NCBI GenBank assembly: GCA_021776825.1
Contig: JAJFFG010000106.1
Span: 1-64,000 of the forward strand
DNA from: Planctomycetota bacterium
GTDB lineage: Bacteria; Planctomycetota; JAJSAM01; JAJVHW01
Direction: 5' to 3'
Length of the DNA stretch: 64,000 bases
Part shown: positions 8,772 to 15,815 of the stretch, one piece after another
Layout of the letters: each line of letters begins with the position of its first letter
Numbering within the stretch: the stretch's first letter is position 1
The notes under the pieces: generated by a model
What the model was told of the DNA's origin: nothing
What the model saw: only the letters and a program-made list of their open reading frames with translations
The model's database searches: none
Translations under genes and position numbers: made by a program

Positions 8772-8844
8772 GCCAACGCAAAGACCTTGCCCGCGTGGAT
8801 GAAGTCCCGACGGAGCGACCATGCTCGACGTACGAGGCTGGCTC

Positions 8845-8919
8845 TGGAGCGGGTGAACGGATTCGAACCGTCGACATCCACCTTGGCAAGGTGGCGCTCT
8901 ACCACTGAGCTACACCCGC
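8845..8919 (-). tRNA. tRNA-Gly (anticodon GCC)
   Basis: Minus strand folds as a complete cloverleaf. The acceptor is GCGGGTG paired with CACCCGC, the D arm contains AGCTCAGTGGTAGAGC, the anticodon loop is TTGCCAA, and the T arm is GACGGTTCGAATCCGTT. A CCA end is encoded at 8847-8845. The GCC anticodon reads GGC/GGU glycine codons. A TTGACA promoter lies just upstream. Confidence 0.95.
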
Positions 8920-8939
8920 TCTGCCAACGCGAGCCCGGG

Positions 8940-8968
8940 AGGATGAACCCCACTCCCGAGGGTGTCAA
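8940..8968 (-). promoter_or_regulatory. Sigma-70-type promoter of tRNA-Gly
   Basis: On the minus strand TTGACA (8963-8968) is separated by 17 bases from CATCCT (8940-8945), placing transcription start near 8933, some 14 bases before the tRNA 5' end. The -35 is a perfect consensus, the -10 is weak. A near-identical block occurs at 9134-9162. Confidence 0.6.
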
Positions 8969-9133
8969 GTCCTCCCGAATGGGCACGGCCGGACTGGCGA
9001 GCACGTCGACCGACGCACGTGGTCCCGGGTTCGCCGCCGCGGCCCCGTCGCCGGAGGCGACCCTCCGCGGAGCGGCAGACTCGCAGGGCGCCCGGCCTCT
9101 GATCTCGATCTGCTCCGTCAGTGCGAGTTCGGG

Positions 9134-9162
9134 CAGATGAACGGGTCTCCCTGGGGTGTCAA
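9134..9162 (-). promoter_or_regulatory. Second copy of the TTGACA promoter block
   Basis: On the minus strand TTGACA (9157-9162), a 17-base spacer and CATCTG (9134-9139). The 30 or so bases upstream of the -35 (CATTCGG, AGGAC) match the tRNA-Gly promoter closely. No tRNA or protein gene follows between it and 8970, so it may drive an unrecognised RNA or be left over from a lost tRNA gene. Confidence 0.45.
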
Positions 9163-9248
9163 GTCCTGCCGAATGGGTCGCGGCCCGAGTCGGCAGGATC
9201 TGCGACGACGCGACTTCGCGTCGTTGACCCAGCGCGGTCTCCCGCCCC

Positions 9249-10448
9249 CTACGTCGGCAGCAGCGTCTCGCGCTGGGCGGCCTCGACGATTTCCTCGAGT
9301 CGCAGAGCGATCGACCAGTGGCTGTAGTTGTTCAGCATGGCGCGGCGCGCTCGGAACCCGAGGCGGTCGCGAGCGGCGGCGTCCTCGAACAGATCCTCGA
9401 TGACGCGGACCATGTCGTCGCGGTTGTCCGCCACCATCAGGTCCGTGCCGGGGATCGCGTCGACGCCGACGAAGGCCTCGCGGGTCACGACGGTCGGCAC
9501 ACCGAACGTCAGCGCCTCGAGGATCTCGTTGCGCACGCCGCGACTGACGCGGTGGGGGACGACGGCGAGCCACGCCGTGGCGTAGAGCTCGCGCAGGTCC
9601 TTGACCCGATCGTCGAGGAACACACCCGGCTCGAGAGCGAGGTTGCGGATCTCGGCGGGTGGGTTGCGTCCGGCGATGCGCAGCACGGCGTCGGAGTAGT
9701 GGTCCCGGATGCGGGGGAACACCTCGTGGGCGAACGAGATGACGGCGTCGCGGTTGGGGAGATGGTCGAGGTGTCCGGCGACGAGGATCGTCGGGACGCC
9801 CGAGGCACGGCGGATCAGCGGCGCATGCGGCGGAGCGGGCGTCTTCAACGAGACGATGCGCTTGCAGCCCGGCGCGAGCCCGCGCAGGACCTCCGCCTCG
9901 GTCTCGCTCGCCAGCAGGATGCGCTGGTAGTCGGCGACCGACTGCGTCTCCACGTTCATGAGTCGGTTGCCCTCGCGGCGGAACACGGCCGAGGCCGGGA
10001 ACTTCTCACGAGCCCCGTACTCGATCCAGCGGAGCGAACTGACCTCGACCAGGTCGAGGATCTTGGGCGTCAGCGGGAAGGCGCGTCCGTAGGGCGCCAT
10101 CGCTGCCGAGTAGATGTAGATCATGTCGTAGCGGCGCGTCTCGTTGAGCGCCTCGAGGCGCTCCATGAGGTCGCGGCTGCCGTAGCGGCGGACCGCCAGC
10201 GGCTGCGTCGTGAACATGTGGCGCGCCGAGGCGGGCTCCACCGGTCGCGACGGCAAGGGGAGGATCTGCACCCGAGGGCAGAAGCGGCGCAGCCGGCGCC
10301 TCGCATCCCACTCGGAGCCGCTGCCGCCGAACGTGACCAGGTCGACGTCGTGGCGCAGCGACAGGAAACGTACGGCGTGGTACGGCCGGACGTTCTCCCG
10401 ATCGAGCGGGGGGTACGGGATTCGGGGCGCGATGAAGAGAATCCTCAA
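9249..10448 (-). CDS. Glycosyltransferase, GT-B fold, group 1
   Basis: The TTG at 10448 gives RILFIAPRIPYPPLDRENVR, the typical first strand and glycine-poor loop of group 1 (GT4-like) glycosyltransferases. The C-terminal half has the donor-binding layout: TILVAGHLDHLPNRDAV, AVLRIAGRNPP, GVFLDDRVKDLRELYATAWL, then VPHRVSRGVRNEILEALTFG with the ExxxxGxP-like end GVPTVVTREA. Length (399 residues) is normal. It stands alone on the minus strand, so its sugar acceptor cannot be told; exopolysaccharide or glycan decoration is likely. Confidence 0.85.
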   Translation of the reverse strand: MRILFIAPRIPYPPLDRENVRPYHAVRFLSLRHDVDLVTFGGSGSEWDARRRLRRFCPRVQILPLPSRPVEPASARHMFTTQPLAVRRYGSRDLMERLEALNETRRYDMIYIYSAAMAPYGRAFPLTPKILDLVEVSSLRWIEYGAREKFPASAVFRREGNRLMNVETQSVADYQRILLASETEAEVLRGLAPGCKRIVSLKTPAPPHAPLIRRASGVPTILVAGHLDHLPNRDAVISFAHEVFPRIRDHYSDAVLRIAGRNPPAEIRNLALEPGVFLDDRVKDLRELYATAWLAVVPHRVSRGVRNEILEALTFGVPTVVTREAFVGVDAIPGTDLMVADNRDDMVRVIEDLFEDAAARDRLGFRARRAMLNNYSHWSIALRLEEIVEAAQRETLLPT

Positions 10449-10730
10449 GTGATCTACCCTTCGCGATCGGAGGTTACGGGAAACGCAGCACCGGAGCATC
10501 CGGAGGTGCCGTTGTGACCCAGATCGCAAGTCGGGGGCCAACGCCGCTGGTCGGTGCATCAGCCTCGCGGCGAGCCTGAGAGCCGTCGGCACCGGCGCAG
10601 CGCGACGCGCCGATGCGACGGAGGGACGGCGTGTGTCGCAGAATCTCGACACGGACCAGTTCCGCAACGCCACGCTCGATTCCGTGTCCATGACGATGAA
10701 CATCCGCCCGGAACCTGCGTGGGAGTTGAC

Positions 10731-12857
10731 GTGTCCAAGTCGGACCACGACGATTCGACGATGCCACGCCACGCTCCAGAGCCCCGCCGACTCTCCGCGC
10801 GCCTCGCGTTCGCGATGGTCGGACTCATCTGCGTGCCCGCGGCCGCCGACACGATCGTGTTGAAGAGCGGCAAGCGCATCGAGAACGTCGTGACGGTCCA
10901 GGATGGCGACCATGTGGTCATCAACCCCTGGAACTCCCGCAACCGCGACATGCGATGGGAGATCCCGGACAAGAACCGGATCCCGATGTCCCAGGTCGAG
11001 GAGGTCATCGAGGGCGATGCACCGCCTGTCGAGCTTCGGCGACGATCGGCGCGTGGCGACCTGACGGCTGACGAGCACTTCGAACTGGTTCAGCTCGCCG
11101 AGGAGCATGGCCTGAAGGCCGAGCGACTCCACCATCTCCGCCTCACGCTCTGCAAGGACCCCGAGCATGCCGCGGCCCTGAAGGCCCTCGGGAGCGGGAA
11201 GTGGACGACCTGGGCCAAGGGCAACGCGCTCGCCGACCGGGAGCTTGCGGCGCTCGAGAGCGAGTACGTCGCTCTTGCGGATGCGGCCGCTCTGAAGGCT
11301 CAACTGTCGATGCTGAAGTCGGGCGGGAGCAAGCGCGAGCTGACGTATCTCGAGCGCGCGCGCCGCTCGGCGGAGCAGCCGAAGGGCCGGCGCGACAAGG
11401 TGCCGCTCACACTGCGCAGCGACCAGGCACCGGGCGCGAACTACTCCGTCTACGTCCCGCGGAGCTACGACCCCCTACGACCCACCCCGCTCGTCGTCGG
11501 TCTGCACGGTGGCGGGCGCGGCGGCGACGACGGGATCGTCTCTGGTTCCGGCGACGCCGCGATGAACTGGTACACGGACCAGGCGGAGAAGCGGGGCTGG
11601 CTCGTCGTTTGTCCGACGGCGCTGGCGGCACCCTGGGGGTCCAAGGCGAACGGCCCCTGGCTCGACGCCCTGCTCGAGGAGGCGAAGCTTCTCTACAACG
11701 TGGACGAGTCCCGCATCTATCTGGTCGGTCACTCGATGGGCGGGTTCGGCACGTGGCATTGGGGGCCGGCGAGGTCCGAGGTGTGGGCGGCGTGCGCGCC
11801 GTGCGCCGGCGGTGGCGGCCCGAACGGCGTGGCGAGCAAGGGCCTGCCCATCTACATCTTCCACGGCGCCGATGATGGCGTCGTCGGTGTCGGCTCGGAC
11901 CGCAATGCCGCCAAGAGTCTGGGCAGCGGCAAGAAGCCTCACGACTTCGTCTACACCGAACTGAACGGCGTTGGACACGGCTTCCCGGCATGGGTTCGCG
12001 AGGACATCTTCCGGTTCTTCGCGGGCCGGACGAAGAGCCTGGGTCGGAAGCGCGTCGCCGGTCCGAGGTCCTCGTTCGACCGCAAGGTGTCGAAGGAGGA
12101 GAAGAAGACCTTCGGAGATCCCTCCAAGGTTGATGCCCGTGAGGATGACGACGGTGTCGCGCTGAAGGACCTGGTCGCGGCGCTGATCAAGGGTGGAGGC
12201 GGCGCCGCAGAGGCGGTCGATGCGCTCGCGTCGATGAAGGACGCGAAGACGGCGAAGGCCGTCGCCAAGGTGCTGCGCTCACCGAAGGTCTCCGTCGACT
12301 CTCGCGTCCACGCCGCCCGCGCCCTCGGTCGGATCGGCGTGCCCGAGAGCGTGAAGGCGCTCGAGAAGGGCATCCGTGACGAGGACTTCCGGGTGGTCGA
12401 AGCGGTCGCGTGGGCGCTCGGCGAGACGCGGCTTCCCGAGGCTGCGTCACCGCTCGCGAAAGCGATCGCCGAGCTCGGTTCGCGCTTCGAAGCGGCGGTT
12501 CAGAACAATGCGATCGTCTTCCGTGAGTACGAGGTGCGCATCGGCTGCCTCGTGACCGGTGTCGACGCGGCGGCGAAGCTCAAGGACGTCGACGCGCTGA
12601 TGCCGGCTCTCCAGTCGGAGGTCGTTGAGCGTGTGCTCGGTCGCAAGGAGCGCTTGACCGTGCGCGGAGAGAAGGACCCGCGCTTCACGCAGAATCCGCC
12701 GCGAGCCCGGATGCTCTTGGGACGGAGCCTGCGCGCCTGTCTGTCGAGCTGGGGCGACCGCCGCGGTCTCCCGCTCCTCGACGCCGTTGCGGAGCATTGG
12801 CGGGACGCGCAGCCGCGACTGGCTCAGGAGATGGACCAGGGGCTGAGCGACCTCTGA
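10731..12857 (+). CDS. Exported alpha/beta-hydrolase (esterase) with HEAT repeats
   Basis: A signal peptide ending PAAADT is followed by a small beta unit (IVLKSGKRIENVVTVQDG) similar to the first domain of the protein at 18.4-20.3 kb. The hydrolase core has the oxyanion strand LVVGLHGGGRGG, the nucleophile elbow VGHSMGGFG, an Asp in YIFHGADDGVV and His in VGHGFPAW: a full Ser-Asp-His triad of PHB-depolymerase/feruloyl-esterase type. About 250 C-terminal residues form HEAT-like repeats (SRVHAARALGRIG, RVVEAVAWALGET). GTG 10731 is preferred since GGGAG lies five bases upstream; ATG 10761 is the alternative. Substrate unknown. Confidence 0.8.
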   Translation: MSKSDHDDSTMPRHAPEPRRLSARLAFAMVGLICVPAAADTIVLKSGKRIENVVTVQDGDHVVINPWNSRNRDMRWEIPDKNRIPMSQVEEVIEGDAPPVELRRRSARGDLTADEHFELVQLAEEHGLKAERLHHLRLTLCKDPEHAAALKALGSGKWTTWAKGNALADRELAALESEYVALADAAALKAQLSMLKSGGSKRELTYLERARRSAEQPKGRRDKVPLTLRSDQAPGANYSVYVPRSYDPLRPTPLVVGLHGGGRGGDDGIVSGSGDAAMNWYTDQAEKRGWLVVCPTALAAPWGSKANGPWLDALLEEAKLLYNVDESRIYLVGHSMGGFGTWHWGPARSEVWAACAPCAGGGGPNGVASKGLPIYIFHGADDGVVGVGSDRNAAKSLGSGKKPHDFVYTELNGVGHGFPAWVREDIFRFFAGRTKSLGRKRVAGPRSSFDRKVSKEEKKTFGDPSKVDAREDDDGVALKDLVAALIKGGGGAAEAVDALASMKDAKTAKAVAKVLRSPKVSVDSRVHAARALGRIGVPESVKALEKGIRDEDFRVVEAVAWALGETRLPEAASPLAKAIAELGSRFEAAVQNNAIVFREYEVRIGCLVTGVDAAAKLKDVDALMPALQSEVVERVLGRKERLTVRGEKDPRFTQNPPRARMLLGRSLRACLSSWGDRRGLPLLDAVAEHWRDAQPRLAQEMDQGLSDL

Positions 12858-12905
12858 GTCGGCGAGTCGAAGCGTGCGCTCCGGCGCGGCGAGCGAGTCT
12901 CGAGA

Positions 12906-13061
12906 TCAGATGAGCGGGTAGATGAAGGGTGCGAGACCCGGGTACATCGCCGCCAGGACGACGAGCAGACCGACGAGTCCCATCACGACCAGCATGGGGA
13001 CGAGCCACCACTTCTTCTCTTCCTTCAGGAAGAGCCAGAACTCTCTCACCAGGCTGCCCAT
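12906..13061 (-). CDS. DUF5989 small membrane protein
   Basis: A 51-residue protein beginning MGSLVREFWLFLKEEKKWW, then one or two membrane segments (VPMLVVMGLVGLLVVLAAM) and ending PGLAPFIYPLI. This is the signature of DUF5989, which is usually encoded beside an SxtJ-like protein and a carbamoyltransferase, exactly as here. ATG 13061 has GGGGAG seven bases upstream. It points away from the carbamoyltransferase, with about 116 bases between the two starts, so they share a divergent promoter region instead of the usual single operon. Confidence 0.85.
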   Translation of the reverse strand: MGSLVREFWLFLKEEKKWWLVPMLVVMGLVGLLVVLAAMYPGLAPFIYPLI

Positions 13062-13177
13062 CGGTACTCTCCCCGCGTTCGAGGACGCGAGGATGCGCGT
13101 CCGGTGCGATCGCGTCCAACTTCCGCCACGCGCACCCATTGCCGCATCCGACCGCGACCCCGCCCACCCTGCCCACC

Positions 13178-14998
13178 ATGCACATCCTGGGAGTCTCCTG
13201 CTACTACCACGACTCCGCCGCGTGCCTGCTGCGCGACGGCGAGGTCGTGGCGGCTGCCCAGGAGGAACGCTTCACGCGGAAGAAGCACGACTCGGCGTTC
13301 CCGCGCAACGCGATCGACTTCGTGCTGCGCGAGGCGGGGATCGGGCCCGCCGACCTGGATCTCGTCGGCTTCTATGACAAGCCGGTCCTCAAGTTCTCAC
13401 GCATCCTCGAGACGTTTGTCTCGGTGGCCCCGGCGGGGCTGAGGGCCTGGCTCCACTTTGCCCCGAGCTGGATGCGCGACAAGCTCTGGGTCGCCGATCA
13501 TGTCCGAGGCCAACTCGGGACGTACGACGGTCCCGTGTTGTTCGCGGAGCATCACGAGAGCCACGCCGCCTCGGCGTTCTACCCGTCGCCGTTCGAGCGG
13601 GCGGCCATCCTGACGATGGACGGCGTGGGGGAGTGGGCGACGTCGAGCTTCGGCGTCGGCGACGGCGCCGATCTCTCGATCACGCGAGAGATCCGCTTCC
13701 CGCACTCGATCGGGCTCCTGTACTCGGCGTTCACGTACTGGCTCGGCTTCCGCGTGAACTCGGGCGAGTACAAGGTGATGGGCCTCGCGCCCTACGGTGA
13801 GCCGAAGTTCGTCGAAAAGATCCGCGACACCCTGATCGATCTGCGCGACGACGGGTCGTTCCGGCTGAACCTCGACTACTTCGGGTACCTCACCAGCCTG
13901 AAGATGACGACGTCCAAGATGGACGAACTCTTCGGTCGCCCACGACGCACGCCTGAGTCCCGGCTCGAGCAGTTCCACATGGACGTCGCGCGCTCCATCC
14001 AGGTCGTCACCGAGGAGGTGATGCTCAAGATGGCGCACTACGCGCACCGTGAGTCCGGAAGCGAGAACCTCTGCCTGGCTGGCGGCGTCGCGCTCAACTG
14101 CGTGGGCAACGGTCGCATCCGACGCGAGGGACCGTTCAAGAACGTCTGGGTCCAGCCGGCTGCCGGTGACGCTGGCGGTGCGCTCGGTGTCGCGTACTCG
14201 CTCTGGCATCGCTACGCGGGGAAGCCGCGCACCGTCGACCCGGCGGGTCACGACGCGATGAAGGGCTCGTACCTCGGTCCCGGGTACGACGACGAGGCGA
14301 TCGCCGCGGTGCTCGACGAAGCGGAGGCGCCGTTCGAACTCCTCTCGTGGGAGGACATGCCCGATCACGTGGCCGGACTCCTGGCGGACGGCAATGTCGT
14401 CGGCTGGTTCCAGGGACGGATGGAGTACGGGCCGCGCGCGCTCGGAGCGCGCAGCATCCTGGGCGATCCGCGGTCCGAAGACATGCAGCTCCGCATGAAC
14501 CTGAAGATCAAGTACCGCGAGTCGTTCCGGCCGTTCGCTCCGTCCGTGCTCGCGGAGCGCGTCTCCGACTGGTTCGACTTCGACGGAGAGAGCCCCTACA
14601 TGCTCCTTGTCGATCAGGTCGCCGACGCGCAGAAGCTGACGGCTGCGGAGGGCGATGACGCGCTCGAAGGCATTGAGCGGCTGAAGTCGCGCCGCTCCAC
14701 GATCCCCGCAGTTACGCATGTCGACGGCTCGGCGCGCATCCAGACCGTCACCGAGCGGACGAACCCCCAGTACTGGCGGCTGCTCGCCGCGTTCGAGCGT
14801 CGCACCGGGTGTCCGATCCTGATCAACACGAGCTTCAACGTGCGCGGCGAACCGATCGTCTGCACTCCGGCCGATGCGCTCGCGTGCTTCCGGCGGACGG
14901 GGATGGACTACCTCGTGCTCGGGCGCCACGTGCTCGCGAAGACCGAGCAGCCCGCGCTACGCGATGACGAGAAACAGGGAGCGCTCGCGCTCGACTGA
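13178..14998 (+). CDS. O-carbamoyltransferase (NodU/CmcH/TobZ family)
   Basis: Starts HILGVSCYYHDSAACLL and has the Kae1-like and C-terminal domains of the family. Metal/nucleotide motifs include EHHESHAASAFYPSPF, TMDGVGEWATSS and CLAGGVALNCVGNGRI; the C-terminus has GPRALGARSILGDPR and INTSFNVRGEPIV. Members transfer a carbamoyl group from carbamoyl phosphate, via carbamoyl-AMP, to a hydroxyl of a sugar or natural product. Length 606 residues is standard. It overlaps the SxtJ-like gene by one base (TGATG). The target is unknown; a cell-envelope glycan is a reasonable guess given the glycosyltransferase nearby. Confidence 0.92.
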   Translation: MHILGVSCYYHDSAACLLRDGEVVAAAQEERFTRKKHDSAFPRNAIDFVLREAGIGPADLDLVGFYDKPVLKFSRILETFVSVAPAGLRAWLHFAPSWMRDKLWVADHVRGQLGTYDGPVLFAEHHESHAASAFYPSPFERAAILTMDGVGEWATSSFGVGDGADLSITREIRFPHSIGLLYSAFTYWLGFRVNSGEYKVMGLAPYGEPKFVEKIRDTLIDLRDDGSFRLNLDYFGYLTSLKMTTSKMDELFGRPRRTPESRLEQFHMDVARSIQVVTEEVMLKMAHYAHRESGSENLCLAGGVALNCVGNGRIRREGPFKNVWVQPAAGDAGGALGVAYSLWHRYAGKPRTVDPAGHDAMKGSYLGPGYDDEAIAAVLDEAEAPFELLSWEDMPDHVAGLLADGNVVGWFQGRMEYGPRALGARSILGDPRSEDMQLRMNLKIKYRESFRPFAPSVLAERVSDWFDFDGESPYMLLVDQVADAQKLTAAEGDDALEGIERLKSRRSTIPAVTHVDGSARIQTVTERTNPQYWRLLAAFERRTGCPILINTSFNVRGEPIVCTPADALACFRRTGMDYLVLGRHVLAKTEQPALRDDEKQGALALD

Positions 14999-15537
14999 TG
15001 GCGAACGACGACCCTTCCTCCACCGAGCGACAGATCGGGCTGCCAGCGTTGGTCGCCGACGCGGCCAGCGAGCCGACGTCGAGCGACCTGAACGGCGGAC
15101 GCCTGCTGAACCTCATCGGTCTGGTCTCGCCTGTCGCCAACGTGGCGATGTTGAAACTCGCGCCACGGGAGCTGCGCTGGTTCGGCATCGGGGCCGGCAT
15201 CGTGCTCTGGGCGGCTGGTGGATGGGGACGCGTGGCCGACGTCGAGTGGGCGCTGCGCGGCAGCTTCGGTCTGCACTACGTGCTCGTCGTGCTCGGGCTG
15301 CTCCACCCTCGCTGGCCCGAACGAGTCGGCCGCGCTTGGATCGGGTTCGGGATGCTGCTCGGCAAGATCGTGGCCGTGCCGCTGTTCGCCGCGCTGTTCT
15401 ACCTCGTCGTCACGCCGACGGCGCTGCTCGTGCGGCTGAGCGGTCGTGATCCGCTGCGTCGTAAGGCCGAACCGGACGAGAGCTACTGGCAGGAGCACAA
15501 GCCGCCGGGCCCGGAACGCTTCGAGCGGCAGTTCTGA
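14998..15537 (+). CDS. SxtJ-like membrane protein
   Basis: A 179-residue protein with three or four membrane segments (WFGIGAGIVLWAAGGWG, YVLVVLGLLHPRW, VAVPLFAALFYLVVTPTALL). It ends with a conserved-looking cytoplasmic tail (DPLRRKAEPDESYWQEHKPP) that resembles SxtJ/DUF5989-neighbourhood proteins. It is translationally coupled to the carbamoyltransferase by a one-base overlap. The family is thought to accompany carbamoylation of cell-surface or secreted products; no enzymatic residue is visible. Confidence 0.8.
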   Translation: MANDDPSSTERQIGLPALVADAASEPTSSDLNGGRLLNLIGLVSPVANVAMLKLAPRELRWFGIGAGIVLWAAGGWGRVADVEWALRGSFGLHYVLVVLGLLHPRWPERVGRAWIGFGMLLGKIVAVPLFAALFYLVVTPTALLVRLSGRDPLRRKAEPDESYWQEHKPPGPERFERQF

Positions 15538-15595
15538 TCGCTCCCCGCGAACTCGCGGGCGAGCGCGCGCCATCGCCAGACGCGGCCCATGCGAC

Positions 15596-15694
15596 GAGGC
15601 AGTGCGGTACGAGGCAGTGCAGTGCGAGGGCGGTGCGAACGATGCCGCCGCAGGACCGACGATCCCTGACCTGTTCGGATCCCTGACCTGTACG
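15596..15694. repeat. Two short tandem duplications downstream of the SxtJ-like gene
   Basis: A 15-base unit (GAGGCAGTGCGGTAC-like) is repeated at 15596-15625, and a 17-base unit (GATCCCTGACCTGTTCG-like) at 15661-15694, each twice with one or two changes. The 280-base gap between the convergent genes holds nothing else I can support. Confidence 0.6.
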
Positions 15695-15815
15695 GGCGGC
15701 CGTCTCGACCCTCGCGCGCGATTCCACCCTCCGGATCCCACCACCCTCTTGGGGGGAAGACGCACGGGAGGGGGCATTGGTTACATGGGGAGCGGTCGAA
15801 ATCTACGGCTGCGTC

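Larger units (their letters stand above)
8081..8844. other. Gene-free repeat zone before tRNA-Gly
   Basis: Apart from the listed tRNA-derived pieces this stretch holds many copies of short motifs such as CGGAGCCGAC, GCGAGCGAAGCGAG and CCCGCGGAG. No frame here shows a domain or a ribosome site, and long frames on both strands are by-products of the GC-rich repeats. Confidence 0.6.

Noticed and set aside
8319-9140. Plus-strand frame of 273 codons over the tRNA-Gly
   Set aside because: It runs across the tRNA and its repeats and has no ribosome site or domain; it exists because GC-rich repeats lack stop codons.
10554-10730. Upstream extension of the HEAT-repeat esterase frame
   Set aside because: The added residues are Arg/His-rich, lack a ribosome site and would bury the signal peptide.
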